Positions 46,711 through 57,158 are shown, counted from the first letter of the stretch. The stretch is DNA of 64,000 bases from JALHST01 sp963798435 (GCA_963798435.1 CAWCTF010000006.1:1-64000); one strand, 5' to 3'. Translations and numbers: made by a program. The notes: a model not told the origin generated them from the sequence alone.

Positions 46711-47346
46711 TTAGTTTCGTTTCGAAATTTCGTCCCTTAATTTGGCGGCCTTTTCATAATCCTCATTCGTAACTGCCTTCTCCAATTCTTTATGAAGTTC
46801 CTCTAAGGAAAGTGCTTTATAGGCGCCTGTAACCTCCGAATCTATTTCAACGGTTTCGCCCTCTTGCAAGATTTCGTCTACTATTATACTATCATCCTTC
46901 ACCTCGCTGTCCTTATCTTTGTCTTTCGAAGAAAATTTAAGGAATATCCCGGCCTTGTCCAATATAGTCTTATAGGTAAATATAGGGGCGCTAAACCGAA
47001 GCGCCAATGCTATGGCATCACTCGTTCTTGCATCAATGATTTCCTCTATCTTATCACGTTCACAGATTATGCTCGAATAAAAGACGCCATCAACTAATTT
47101 ATGGATAATTACTTGTTTAATGACAATATCAAAGCGGTCGGCAAAATTTTTAAAAAGATCGTGGGTCAAGGGTCTTGGGGGCTTAATTTCCTTTTCGAGC
47201 GCAATCGCAATCGACTGGGCTTCAAAAGCCCCGATTACTATTGGTAGCTTGCGGTCTCCTTCTACTTCGTTCAATATAAGGGCATATGCCCCATTTTGGG
47301 TCTGACTGTAGGAAATGCCTTTTATTTTTAAACGGACTAAGCTCAT
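46711..47346 (-). CDS. bifunctional nuclease (DUF151) with UVR motif
   Basis: This 211-aa protein has a DUF151 domain (1-140; KLPIVIGAFEAQSIAIALE and SDAIALALRFSAPIF are typical) and a C-terminal UVR/UvrB-UvrC contact helix pair (LEELHKELEKAV...DYEKAAKLRDEI) after an acidic linker. Plant and bacterial members have RNase and DNase activity. The combination is normal for Bacteroidota. It lies 17 bp upstream of the nucleoside transporter gene in the same operon. Confidence 0.9.
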   Translation of the reverse strand: MSLVRLKIKGISYSQTQNGAYALILNEVEGDRKLPIVIGAFEAQSIAIALEKEIKPPRPLTHDLFKNFADRFDIVIKQVIIHKLVDGVFYSSIICERDKIEEIIDARTSDAIALALRFSAPIFTYKTILDKAGIFLKFSSKDKDKDSEVKDDSIIVDEILQEGETVEIDSEVTGAYKALSLEELHKELEKAVTNEDYEKAAKLRDEISKRN

Positions 47347-47432
47347 AGCATACTAAAAATACAAAAGGCTGCTTAAATATTGGGTAAAGCATTCAATTAA
47401 GCAGCCCCATAAGGGGTGCAAATTAACAAAAA

Positions 47433-48401
47433 TTAAGCGTTTTGTGCTTTAAATTCCTTTAATTTTTCGGTCAATTTCGGTACAATTTCGAAGGCATCCC
47501 CGACCATTCCGTAATCTGCCGCCTTAAAAAAAGGTGCTTCAGGATCATTATTTATTACCACTTTCACTTTTGAGGCGCTAACCCCGGCCAAATGCTGAAT
47601 GGCCCCTGAGATTCCGATCGCGATATACAAATTACTGGCGACCGGCTTTCCGGTTTGTCCGACATGTTCGCCATGGGGTCGCCATCCCATGTCTGAGACG
47701 GGTTTCGAACAAGCTGTGGCTGCCCCGAGCACTGTTGCCAGTTCTTCGATCATTCCCCAATTCTCAGGCCCTTTAAGTCCTCGTCCTCCAGAAACTACAA
47801 TTTCGGCATCAGCGATGGTGACCTTACCCGCAACTTTGTCGATCTCTACGGATTTTATAGCAAAATCTGCATCGTTCAAGGATGGGCTGAAATCTTCGAC
47901 AACCACATTCACATTATTTTCATGAAGTCCGTAGGAATTACTGGAAACACCGATGATCTTTTTCTCGGTCTTGATTTCGGTATGCACAAAGCCCTTGTTA
48001 CTGAAGGCTGTTCTTTTCACCGAAAACGGATTGGTTTTTTCGGGTGCAGCAACTACATTGGGCACATACCCTGCCTGTAATTTCGCTGCTATCCTAGGTG
48101 CCAGATATTTTGTATCAGTACTTGAACTTACTATGATTACATCGGCACCTTCGTTTCCGGCTGCTTCGATGATGGCATCTGCGTAGGCCTTGGCGTTAAA
48201 AATGGTAAGCTTTTTGTCTGAGACATTGAGCACTTTTGATATACCATAGGCTCCTAATTGGCCACCTTCAGCGGCATTAATCGAAATGGCCGTCGCAGTA
48301 GTGCCCATTAGTTTGGCGACCCCACTCGCATAGGAAGACACTTCAAAGGCATTCTTTTTGAATTTTCCGTTCTCCGATTCTGTATATACTAAGACTGACA
48401 T
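47433..48401 (-). CDS. etfA: electron transfer flavoprotein subunit alpha
   Basis: This 322-aa protein carries the C-terminal FAD-binding domain of ETF alpha: VSGGRGLKGPENW, GWRPHGEHVGQTGKPVASNLYIAIGISGAIQHLAG and the ending NDPEAPFFKAADYGMVGD. With EtfB it passes electrons from acyl-CoA dehydrogenases (one encoded at 6484) to the quinone pool. It follows etfB with a 151-bp gap that holds no recognised gene. Confidence 0.95.
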   Translation of the reverse strand: MSVLVYTESENGKFKKNAFEVSSYASGVAKLMGTTATAISINAAEGGQLGAYGISKVLNVSDKKLTIFNAKAYADAIIEAAGNEGADVIIVSSSTDTKYLAPRIAAKLQAGYVPNVVAAPEKTNPFSVKRTAFSNKGFVHTEIKTEKKIIGVSSNSYGLHENNVNVVVEDFSPSLNDADFAIKSVEIDKVAGKVTIADAEIVVSGGRGLKGPENWGMIEELATVLGAATACSKPVSDMGWRPHGEHVGQTGKPVASNLYIAIGISGAIQHLAGVSASKVKVVINNDPEAPFFKAADYGMVGDAFEIVPKLTEKLKEFKAQNA

Positions 48402-48552
48402 CTTTTTTGTTTTTATTGTTAATTACTGAACCTGATTTAAACATTACTAGTTACCAAAAATCATGAACTGATGTTGCTTCTAGTCGTTAAGTTAAGTTAA
48501 GATCAAACGGTTCTTTTTTAAATTGGAATTTGCCTATTGTAAATTGATTTCG

Positions 48553-49299
48553 CTAGATGACCTTTGCTTCATTGTGCAACAGATTGATCAAATCATCAAC
48601 GTTTTCTACCAATTTTACGCCACCCTTGGGAGCGGGTTTATCGAATTTCAAATCTGCAGTGGCGTTCATCGCCTGAACAGGTTCGATTACGTGCAATTTT
48701 TTTTGGCGCGCCATCATGATTCCGCGCATGTTGGGAATGCGCAGTTCGCTCTCCTCGACGAGGCCTTTTTGGCCTGCGATTACCAAAGGAAGGGAGGCAG
48801 TTAATTTTTCCTTACCCCCATCAATTTCGCGAACGACGTTGGCCGTGTTGCCATCAACCTCAATATTGATACATGTATTCACAAAATTCATATCAAGGAA
48901 GGTGGCTAAAATACCAGGTACCATACCACCATTATAGTCTATAGACTCCCGTCCCGCGATTACAAGGTCATACCCGCCATTTTTTACAACTTCGGCTAGT
49001 TGTGTAGCAACAAAGAAACCGTCGGTAGGTTCAGCATTTACGCGAATCGCTTCATCAGCACCAATGGCAAGCGCTTTGCGCATAGTTGGTTCAACCGAAG
49101 CACCTCCAACCGTCGCGACATCTATGGTCGCTCCTTGTTTTTCCTTGAACCACATCGCTCGGGTCAAACCGAATTCATCATTGGGATTGATTACAAATTG
49201 CACACCGTTGGTATCAAATTTAGTATCGCCATCGGTGAAGTTTATTTTTGACGTAGTATCCGGAACATTACTTATGCAGACTAGTATTTTCATCTTCAA
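48553..49299 (-). CDS. etfB: electron transfer flavoprotein subunit beta
   Basis: This 248-aa protein is the AMP-binding ETF beta chain. Seen: MKILVCISNVPDT at the start, NPNDEFGLTRA, the ETF-beta signature region VIAGRESIDYNGGMVPGILA, and the C-terminal domain-exchange arm. Two Met codons lie close together at the start (49299 and 49293); either is possible. It is divergent from pdhB and begins the minus-strand series etfB-etfA-DUF151-CNT-thyA. Confidence 0.95.
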   Translation of the reverse strand: MKMKILVCISNVPDTTSKINFTDGDTKFDTNGVQFVINPNDEFGLTRAMWFKEKQGATIDVATVGGASVEPTMRKALAIGADEAIRVNAEPTDGFFVATQLAEVVKNGGYDLVIAGRESIDYNGGMVPGILATFLDMNFVNTCINIEVDGNTANVVREIDGGKEKLTASLPLVIAGQKGLVEESELRIPNMRGIMMARQKKLHVIEPVQAMNATADLKFDKPAPKGGVKLVENVDDLINLLHNEAKVI

Positions 49300-49400
49300 G
49301 TCGTTATTTTTAATTGGTACGAAGATAGCTAAACTTTTTCAGAAATACTATGCATGCATAGTAAATTTTCTAACGAATTTTAGCACGGGCAAACTTTTAG

Positions 49401-49424
49401 TTGCTATATAATTTCCTATTTTTG
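49401..49424 (+). promoter_or_regulatory. candidate pdhB promoter
   Basis: TATTTTTG at 49417-49424 is a perfect -7 box. A TTG at 49401-49403 is only 13 bp away, shorter than usual, so the upstream element is uncertain. Start near 49430. Confidence 0.45.
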
Positions 49425-49470
49425 CTTGCATTGCAAAAAATGCCTTTAGAACAGAAATAAACGTAATTAC

Positions 49471-50448
49471 ATGAAGACAATACAGTTCAGGGAAGCCATT
49501 GCGGAAGCTATGTCCGAAGAAATGAGGCGGGACGAATCTATCTATCTGATGGGTGAGGAAGTGGCCGAATATAATGGGGCTTACAAAGCCTCAAAAGGAA
49601 TGCTGGATGAATTCGGGGCCAAACGCGTCATTGATACGCCTATTTCGGAATTGGGTTTTGCCGGAATCGGCGTGGGTTCTACCATGACGGGCAACCGACC
49701 CATAATAGAGTTTATGACCTTCAATTTTGCATTGGTCGGTATTGATCAAATTATCAATAATGCGGCCAAGATTCGGCAAATGTCGGGGGGTCAGTTTCCT
49801 TGCCCGATTGTTTTTCGTGGTCCGACGGCTTCCGCAGGTCAGTTGGCGGCTACGCATTCACAAGCTTTTGAGAGCTGGTATGCCAATTGTCCGGGACTAA
49901 AAGTAATCGTACCATCTAATCCAAAGGATGCAAAAGGGCTATTAAAATCGGCCATTCGTGATGACGATCCTGTTATATTCATGGAATCGGAGCAAATGTA
50001 TGGTGATAAAGGGGAAGTTCCTGAAGGAGAGTACACCATTCCGATCGGAGTGGCAGACATACGCAGGGAAGGAAGTGACGTTACCATAGTTTCCTTCGGT
50101 AAGATAATCAAGGAGGCCGATAAGGCCGCCGATGAATTGGCCAAAGAAAATATAAGCTGTGAAATCATTGATTTGAGAACGGTAAAGCCATTGGATTATG
50201 AAGCCGTATTAAAATCGGTCAAAAAAACGAATCGCTTGGTCATCCTTGAGGAGGCCTGGCCTTTTGGAAATGTAGCTACTGAAATTACGTATCATGTACA
50301 GGCACATGCCTTTGATTATTTAGACGCTCCGATTCAAAAAATCAATACCGCCGATACACCTGCGCCCTACTCTCCTGTCTTGTTGGCCGAATGGTTGCCA
50401 AATCATGAGGACGTTATCAAGGCCGTGAAAAAAGTACTATATAAATAA
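49471..50448 (+). CDS. pdhB: pyruvate dehydrogenase E1 component, beta subunit
   Basis: This 325-aa transketolase-like chain pairs with PdhA. Seen: FREAIAEAMSEEMRRDE, GEEVAEYNGAYKASKGM, DTPISELGFAGIGVGSTMTG, FRGPTASAG and the C-terminal EEAWPFGNVATEI. It is encoded 18 kb from pdhA/pdhC. It is followed by a strong terminator. Confidence 0.96.
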   Translation: MKTIQFREAIAEAMSEEMRRDESIYLMGEEVAEYNGAYKASKGMLDEFGAKRVIDTPISELGFAGIGVGSTMTGNRPIIEFMTFNFALVGIDQIINNAAKIRQMSGGQFPCPIVFRGPTASAGQLAATHSQAFESWYANCPGLKVIVPSNPKDAKGLLKSAIRDDDPVIFMESEQMYGDKGEVPEGEYTIPIGVADIRREGSDVTIVSFGKIIKEADKAADELAKENISCEIIDLRTVKPLDYEAVLKSVKKTNRLVILEEAWPFGNVATEITYHVQAHAFDYLDAPIQKINTADTPAPYSPVLLAEWLPNHEDVIKAVKKVLYK

Positions 50449-50476
50449 AGCCAACGAATGCATTAAAGTTACATTT

Positions 50477-50509
50477 GCTCCGCTGACAGAAGATGCGCGG
50501 GGCTTTTTT
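50477..50509 (+). terminator. terminator after pdhB
   Basis: GCTCCGC/GCGGGGC stem (one G-U pair) with a 13-nt loop and a T-run. Confidence 0.82.
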
Positions 50510-50555
50510 ATTGGTATGTTTTTTGATTAAAGCGTTTCAGGACGACACAATTCGA

Positions 50556-53052
50556 ATGAAAAAAATCCTATTCTTTACAACGCTATTGTATGCAGTCATC
50601 GCAATGGCCCAGACCAAGGTAGGTGGCATGGTTACCGATGAATCCGGACAGCCGATCGCCTTTGCGAACATTCTTTTTAAGAATTCGACGGAAGGTACGA
50701 TTACGAATGAGGATGGACGGTTTTACATGGAATCCCCAACTACGTATACCCTGCTTGAAATTTCTTTTATCGGATTCGCGACCCTCGATATTCCCTTGAC
50801 TTCAAAGGTTAACTTTAATATGGCCATAACCCTAAAGGAATCATCGGAAGAATTGAATGAGGTGGTTCTTATTGCCGGTAAACAAGCAAAGAAGAATAAT
50901 CCAGCAGTAGAGATCCTAAAGAAGATCTGGGCAAAAAAGCGGGATAACGGAATCCGTAAATACAAACAATATGCCTACGACAAATATGAAAAAATAGAAT
51001 TTGACCTGAATACCATCGATAGTGTCCTGATGAAGAAAAAAATATTCAAGGGCCTTGAATTTGTTTTTAAGGACTTAGATACCTCACGCATCACGGGAAA
51101 GACGTACTTGCCCATTTTTCTAAATGAAACGTTCTCTAAAGTATACGGCGATAATTTGATAAAAGAGGAGAAGGAGAAGATATTAGGAAACAAGAATTCA
51201 GGTTTCGACAATAACCAGGCCATCATCGCCTTTGTCGCCGATTCTGTATCAAGACTATGATATCTACAATAATTATTTAAAGTTCTTTGATAAAAGTTTT
51301 ACGAGTCCGTTGTCCCGTACGGGCATCGATACCTACAATTATGCCCTTCGGGACAGTGCCTTTATCGATAACAAATGGTGTTATAATATAGTATACTATC
51401 CCCGCCGAAAAAATGAACTGACCTTCAAGGGTGATTTTTGGGTGAACGACACGACTTTTGCTATCAAGAACATTAATATGGAAGTCACCAGAAGCGCCAA
51501 CATCAACTGGGTTAAGGAGATTTATATCGAACAGGAATTCGAGGTTATCAATGATTCTGTTTTTTTATTGAAACGTGATTATATGTTGAGCGATTTCAGC
51601 TTCAAGAAAAAAGAGGAATCAAGGGGCGTTTATGGTAAGCGGACGACCGTGTATGATAATTATGAATTTGATAAAGAGCAACCGAGGGACTTCTATAGGC
51701 CTGAGGAAAACCCATATGACCCTGCAGCCGTAATAAAGGATGATGATTTTTGGGCAAAGAACCGTCTTGAGAATTTGAATAAAGATGAAAAGGGTATTTA
51801 TACCTTATTGGATACCTTGAAGACTGTACCCAAATTCAAGACCTATTATAATTTGGTCAGCATTTTAGGATCGGGGTATGTCGAAATTGACAAATGGAAT
51901 ATGGATATCGGCTCTGTGTACGATGTTTTCGGCTATAATGCGGCGGAAGGCCCTCGATTACGTGCTGGTGCACGTACCTATTTTGGGGAAAACGACCTTT
52001 GGCGGCTTGAAGGATATATGGCCTATGGTTTTACGGATCACAAATTCAAACACGGCATTTCGGGCAAATTTCTTATAGACAAGAAAAGCCGACTCATGGT
52101 TTCTGGGGGCAATCGCCGCGATATTGAACAACTAGGCGTGAGCCTAACCGCCACCAATGATGTACTTGGTAGAAGTATTGCCTCCTCCTCCCTGCTGACG
52201 GTGGGGGCCAATAATAGGCTCACCAAAATTAATTTAAGTGCCCTGAATCTCGAAATTGAACCAGTGACCAACCTAAGGGTGGGCATAGGTGGTACTTTCA
52301 GGACGTTAAGCTCTGCCCTGCCCCAGGATTTCAGTTTAGATTATTTAGATCCTACCACGACAACGGGCGTGTCATCTGAAATTCGCCAATTCGATTTTAA
52401 CACCCTTATTATTTATACACCAGGTAAAAAGACCATTGGATTTGGTGTAGAGCGAAGGAGCATCAATGATAACTATAGTACCTTATTATTGAATTACACC
52501 AAAGGTATTGATGGTATTTGGGATAGTGATTTCAAGTATGATAAAATACAATTTTCGTACAGTCAGCCATGGCAGGTCGGAGGATTCGGAAGGTTGTACA
52601 GCACGATTGAAGTCGGTAAAACTTTTGGGGAAGTGCCATTGGGCCTATTAAACGTTATTCCCGGAAACCAGACTTTTTTTACGAATTATGGTACGTTTCC
52701 CAATCTTGACTTCTATGAATTCGTGACCGATACCTATGCCGCGGTTTTCTTGGAGCATAATTTTAATGGCAGGTTTTTTTCCAGAATCCCTCTTTTACGG
52801 AAACTTAATTTAAGGGAGATCGTTGGGATACGTGGAGCCTGGGGGGAATTATCGAATGCCAACATCGCCTTGAGCAGTCCGACAAACATCCCTCTAATCG
52901 CCCCCAATAAAACAATCTATTACGAATATTCATTCGGGATAGGGAATATATTTAAAATTTTTAGAATCGATTTTAACTTTAGGGGCAACTATCTCGATAG
53001 TCCGAATGCTCGCCCATTTAGTATAACGGGAACCTTCGGGTTTGTTTTTTAG
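50556..53052 (+). pseudogene. DUF5686 outer-membrane protein with carboxypeptidase-like N-domain, one frameshift
   Basis: Two frames (to 51260, and from 51232 to 53052) make one protein of about 830 aa. Seen: signal peptide (start chosen at 50556, MKKILFFTTLLYA, cut after AMA), a CarboxypepD_reg-like beta-sandwich (GGMVTDESGQPIAFANI to ITLKESSEELNEVVL), then the DUF5686 region ending in amphipathic strands and the terminal FSITGTFGFVF that fits an outer-membrane barrel. Dropping one T from GATTCTG (51242-51243) gives FVADLYQDYDIY. Function of the family is unknown. A consensus error is likely, since the rest is intact. Confidence 0.85.
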
Positions 53053-53115
53053 CCACCTTGCAAGGCATGCCTTCAAACCTCTTTATGGGCGCGATTTAAG
53101 TAAATACAGGAACCT

Positions 53116-53643
53116 ATGGAAACAGAAACAATAACCTCCTTTGATGTATTGATTGAGATACCGAAAGGCAGTCGCAATAAGTATGAATATGATTTTACCT
53201 TAAAGAGGATCCGCTATGATCGCATGATATTTTCATCGATGATGTATCCGGCCGATTATGGTTTTGTGCCAGAAACCCTCGCTCTGGATGGCGATCCATT
53301 AGACGTTCTTGTCTTAGTGACCGAACCTACCTTTCCTGGCTGTGTGATCGAAGTGAAGCCGATCGGTGTTTTTCATATGGCCGATGAAAAAGGCCCTGAT
53401 GAAAAGATTATTTGTGTTCCGGTAGCTGACCCTATTGCTAATTCTACCACTGATTTAAAGGATTTAAATCCACATTTGCTGAAGGAAATAGAACATTTTT
53501 TCAGGGTTTACAAAGACTTGGAAAAGAAAATCGTCGATGTAGAAGGATGGGGCGACGTGCAGGAAGCGAAGTCAATTGTGGCCCAATGTAAAAAGCGGTT
53601 CAAGGATAGCGACGTGCCCACTTCGGAAGTAACGATCAAGTAA
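53116..53643 (+). CDS. ppa: inorganic pyrophosphatase, soluble family I
   Basis: This 175-aa cytoplasmic enzyme hydrolyses pyrophosphate. Seen: EIPKGSRNKYEYD with active-site Lys/Arg, YPADYGFVPETLALDGDPLDVLVL with the three metal-binding Asp, and KRFKDS near the end. Length is the usual. It stands directly before the membrane-bound pyrophosphatase gene, which has its own promoter box, so two PPi-consuming enzymes are neighbours. Confidence 0.96.
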   Translation: METETITSFDVLIEIPKGSRNKYEYDFTLKRIRYDRMIFSSMMYPADYGFVPETLALDGDPLDVLVLVTEPTFPGCVIEVKPIGVFHMADEKGPDEKIICVPVADPIANSTTDLKDLNPHLLKEIEHFFRVYKDLEKKIVDVEGWGDVQEAKSIVAQCKKRFKDSDVPTSEVTIK

Positions 53644-53721
53644 AATATGTAAAATCTGGCGTGTACTTTTAAAGGCAATGCACCTCAAAAGTTAGTGCTT
53701 TTTTATTCTGAAAGGTTTTAC

Positions 53722-53729
53722 TATTTTTG
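53722..53729 (+). promoter_or_regulatory. candidate -7 box for hppA
   Basis: TATTTTTG matches TAnnTTTG; no well-spaced TTG is visible. Start near 53735, 28 nt before the ATG. Confidence 0.45.
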
Positions 53730-53762
53730 CAGCCATTTTAAATCAATAAACAACTAATCACA

Positions 53763-56177
53763 ATGGAATACATCATTACGTTTTTACCAGCCTTCGGTCT
53801 TTTGGGACTCCTGTTTGTATTGATCAAGAATATGTGGGTCTCCAAGCAGGAGGCCGGGAACGAGAGAATGACTCGAATCGCTAAAAGCATTGCTGATGGA
53901 GCGATGTCCTTCCTAAAGGCAGAATATAAAATACTCTCCATATTCGTAGTGGCGGTAGCGATCCTGCTCTATTTTAAAGGAAACAATGAGGTCGGATCCA
54001 ATGGTATGGTGGCAGTTTCTTTTGTTGTTGGGGCGCTATGCTCAGGGTTGGCTGGTTTTATTGGGATGCGGGTAGCTACCAAAGCCAATGTGCGAACCAC
54101 CCAAGCGGCTAGGACTTCTTTGGGCAAAGCCCTTGAAGTTGCATTTGCCGGTGGTTCAGTTATGGGACTTGGTGTGGTTGGTCTTGGGGTTTTAGGACTG
54201 AGTAGTTTATTTTGGATCTATCAGGAAATTTGGCCGGGTGCCGAAAATTTGGCCATGGTCTTGAACGTCCTCACAGGATTTTCAATGGGAGCCTCGTCCA
54301 TCGCGTTATTTGCGCGTGTGGGTGGTGGCATCTATACCAAGGCGGCCGATGTCGGTGCCGATTTAGTCGGAAAGGTAGAGGCAGGTATTCCGGAGGACCA
54401 TCCGTTGAATCCTGCGACCATTGCCGACAATGTGGGCGACAATGTTGGGGATGTAGCTGGGATGGGCGCCGATTTGTTCGAGTCATATGTAGGCTCTATC
54501 ATAGGTACTATGGTATTGGGGGCCTTTATAATTACCCCGGATTTTGACGGCTTAGGAGCCGTATACCTTCCGTTGGTCTTAGCGGCAGTAGGCATTGTCA
54601 TGTCGATAATTGGAACTTTTTTCGTACGCGTAAAAGACGGGGGAAATCCACAGACTGCCCTTAACATCGGAGAGTTTGGTTCGGCCATACTTATGGTGAT
54701 TGCGTCTTATTTTATCATAAAAGCCATGATACCTGAATCGGTCGAAGGATTGCCTTATGGGTACATGGGCATTTTTTGGGCCACCATTGCAGGTCTGGTA
54801 GCCGGTTTGGGAGTAGGTAAGATTACAGAATATTATACGGGAACGGGAACAAAACCAGTTCGTTCGATCGTGCGCCAATCTGAAACCGGAGCGGCTACGA
54901 ATATTATTGCAGGTCTTGGCGTGGGAATGATGTCTACCATGATTCCGATTTTGTTGATTGCAGCTGCTATTTTAGTATCGCACCATTTTGCAGGATTATA
55001 CGGTATTGCTATTGCTGCCGTTGGTATGTTGGCCAATACGGGCATTCAATTGGCGGTTGATGCATACGGACCGATTTCCGATAACGCGGGTGGGATTGCC
55101 GAAATGGCTGAATTACCGCATGAAGTGCGTGACCGTACCGATAAATTGGATGCCGTAGGGAACACCACCGCCGCCATTGGCAAGGGTTTTGCGATTGCCT
55201 CCGCGGCCTTAACGGCTTTGGCATTGTTTGCTGCCTTTATGCAAGTGGCACATGTTACTTCTATTGATGTTTCTAAACCAAATGTAATGGCCGGACTCTT
55301 AGTCGGTGGAATGTTGCCTTTCGTGTTTTCGGCTTTGTCGATGAATGCGGTCGGCCGTGCTGCCATGGCCATGATCGAAGAGGTACGTCGTCAATTTGCC
55401 GATATCCCTCAATTAAAAGCAGCTTTGGAGATTATGCGGAAGTATGATTCCGATATGTCCAAGGCAACTGCGGCGGATCGTGCCATTTTTGATGCGGCCG
55501 ATGGTTATGCGGAATATGAAAAATGTGTGGATATTTCGACCAAAGCGTCTATCAAGGAAATGGTATTGCCCGGATTATTGGCCATTGCGGTTCCGGTAGC
55601 CGTCGGATTTATCGGTGGCGCCGAAATGTTAGGCGGTCTATTGGCAGGTGTTACCACGGCAGGGGTGTTAATGGCGATATTCCAATCGAACGCAGGTGGG
55701 GCATGGGATAATGCGAAAAAGATGATCGAAGCCGATGGACGTAAGGGAACTGCTGCCCATAAGGCTGCGGTCGTTGGTGATACAGTAGGTGATCCGTTTA
55801 AGGATACCTCTGGACCTTCCTTGAATATTCTTTTAAAATTGATGTCGGTAGTAGCCTTGGTAATTGCACCTAGTATTGCCTTATCATCTGATGAAATGGG
55901 CGCGTATACTATCGAAAAGGCGGCAACCGAAATGGTCGCTCAAAACATGCAAAAGGAAGTAAAGGTAACCATGAACGGGAATTCAGATGGCATGGTCAAA
56001 GCGATTGTTACCACCACACGCACCGAAAATGGTGAAACGACCACCTCCGAACAACTATTTGAAGGAACAGAGGAAGAGGTCAAGGCAAAGATCGATGCGT
56101 TTAACAAAACTTCCGATGGGGTGCATGTCGAGATTCAAAAGGTTATCAAGGAAGTTCAGGAAGTAGAGAATAAGTAA
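53763..56177 (+). CDS. hppA: ion-translocating membrane pyrophosphatase
   Basis: This 804-aa integral membrane protein couples PPi hydrolysis to H+ and/or Na+ export. Seen: about 16 membrane segments, the catalytic loop DVGADLVGKVEAGIPEDHP, DNVGDNVGDVAGMGADLFESY, a second acidic set DAYGPISDNAGGIAEM, and VGDTVGDPFKDTSGPS. The motif VGNTTAAIGKG has Ala at the position where K+-independent enzymes have Lys, so a K+-dependent type is inferred. After the last helix (about residue 715) there is an unusual soluble tail of about 85 residues rich in Glu, Lys and Thr. Terminator follows. Confidence 0.95.
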   Translation: MEYIITFLPAFGLLGLLFVLIKNMWVSKQEAGNERMTRIAKSIADGAMSFLKAEYKILSIFVVAVAILLYFKGNNEVGSNGMVAVSFVVGALCSGLAGFIGMRVATKANVRTTQAARTSLGKALEVAFAGGSVMGLGVVGLGVLGLSSLFWIYQEIWPGAENLAMVLNVLTGFSMGASSIALFARVGGGIYTKAADVGADLVGKVEAGIPEDHPLNPATIADNVGDNVGDVAGMGADLFESYVGSIIGTMVLGAFIITPDFDGLGAVYLPLVLAAVGIVMSIIGTFFVRVKDGGNPQTALNIGEFGSAILMVIASYFIIKAMIPESVEGLPYGYMGIFWATIAGLVAGLGVGKITEYYTGTGTKPVRSIVRQSETGAATNIIAGLGVGMMSTMIPILLIAAAILVSHHFAGLYGIAIAAVGMLANTGIQLAVDAYGPISDNAGGIAEMAELPHEVRDRTDKLDAVGNTTAAIGKGFAIASAALTALALFAAFMQVAHVTSIDVSKPNVMAGLLVGGMLPFVFSALSMNAVGRAAMAMIEEVRRQFADIPQLKAALEIMRKYDSDMSKATAADRAIFDAADGYAEYEKCVDISTKASIKEMVLPGLLAIAVPVAVGFIGGAEMLGGLLAGVTTAGVLMAIFQSNAGGAWDNAKKMIEADGRKGTAAHKAAVVGDTVGDPFKDTSGPSLNILLKLMSVVALVIAPSIALSSDEMGAYTIEKAATEMVAQNMQKEVKVTMNGNSDGMVKAIVTTTRTENGETTTSEQLFEGTEEEVKAKIDAFNKTSDGVHVEIQKVIKEVQEVENK

Positions 56178-56200
56178 ACGATATTTTTGATTATAAAGGA

Positions 56201-56230
56201 AACCCGGGACGTATTTTCCCGGGTTTTTTG
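56201..56230 (+). terminator. terminator after hppA
   Basis: AACCCGGGA/TCCCGGGTT, 9-bp stem, 7-nt loop, T-run. Confidence 0.9.
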
Positions 56231-56260
56231 AATTAATGGTTCCTGCGTTTGTTGCCGGTC

Positions 56261-56959
56261 TTAATGTAATATAAAGGTGATAGGAATACTAAAGGGCACA
56301 TTGACTGGGCTCCCTCGTTGTTTTCCTGGTTTCATTAGCGGTAGTTTGCCAATGATTCTTGCTGCCTCTGCTTCCAGGTTTTTGTCCGGGCCTCGTAATT
56401 GGATGTTGCCGATATGGCCATCTTTTTGAATAAGGAATGTGACGTAAACCTTGCCTTGAATGCCCATTTCTTTTGAAATCTCAGGATATTTGAAGGTTTG
56501 GGCGATATGCTTGCCGATCATCTTTTGAAAACAGGCCCTTTTATCATTTTCGTCCTCACAACCTGGAAAAACAGGTACATTTTCAATAATCGCAAAGGGA
56601 ATATCCAAATCTTCATCCAATTCTTCGACCTTGATACTATCAATGGCTATTATTTGATCGGGAAATACTTCAGTGGAGGCGAGGACCGTTTCCTGAATCT
56701 CGGGATCATCGGGGGCTATTTCAATGAGCTGGGGCGCTAGAGGCATTGGCTTAGGTGGAAAGGCCTTGATTTGAACGATAGGCGCCTCTTCGGTAAGTTC
56801 ATCCATAATATTCAAAGAAATGTCATAGTCGTTGGTAGTATCATATGTACGCCACTCAAGTGCCAAATAGGTCAAGAAAAGTACAAGTGCGAGTGCTACC
56901 GGAAAATAGATGCCCCCATTTCGGTTCACATCTTTTTTTAGATTTTTTTTTGGTTCCAT
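56261..56959 (-). CDS. TonB family energy transducer
   Basis: This 232-aa protein has a cytoplasmic N-terminus, one membrane helix (about 17-33, GIYFPVALALVLFLTYLA), a Pro/Glu-rich periplasmic linker and a C-terminal TonB domain: FPGCEDENDKRACFQKMIGKHI, YPEISKEMGIQGKVYVTFLIQKDGHI and VNVPFSIPITFIL. The two Cys in the CEDENDKRAC segment are typical of Bacteroidota TonB proteins. It drives outer-membrane receptors with an ExbB/ExbD pair such as that at 10.5-11.8 kb. Confidence 0.9.
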   Translation of the reverse strand: MEPKKNLKKDVNRNGGIYFPVALALVLFLTYLALEWRTYDTTNDYDISLNIMDELTEEAPIVQIKAFPPKPMPLAPQLIEIAPDDPEIQETVLASTEVFPDQIIAIDSIKVEELDEDLDIPFAIIENVPVFPGCEDENDKRACFQKMIGKHIAQTFKYPEISKEMGIQGKVYVTFLIQKDGHIGNIQLRGPDKNLEAEAARIIGKLPLMKPGKQRGSPVNVPFSIPITFILH

Positions 56960-57158
56960 ATTTTATCAAATTGTGTCTATCTTGCGATAAACTTGGTTAT
57001 ACATTGCATTAAACCTAGACGTTTTAGGGTAATTAAAAAATAACCGATGCGTGAAAGATACGTTTCAATGAGGGAAGCCGGTTTTAAGACGGGGATGACC
57101 TCTATGACCTATCGGTTCGTGTGCAACCGAAGCCAAACGATTTAGTATATTAGAAACC

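Noticed and set aside
14019..51243. Link between the 8-nt-loop tRNA-like units (possible four-base decoding) and the six +1 frameshifts
   Set aside because: A GAGA quadruplet anticodon would read UCUC; none of the six break points has UCUC in frame, and the units lack an acceptor end.
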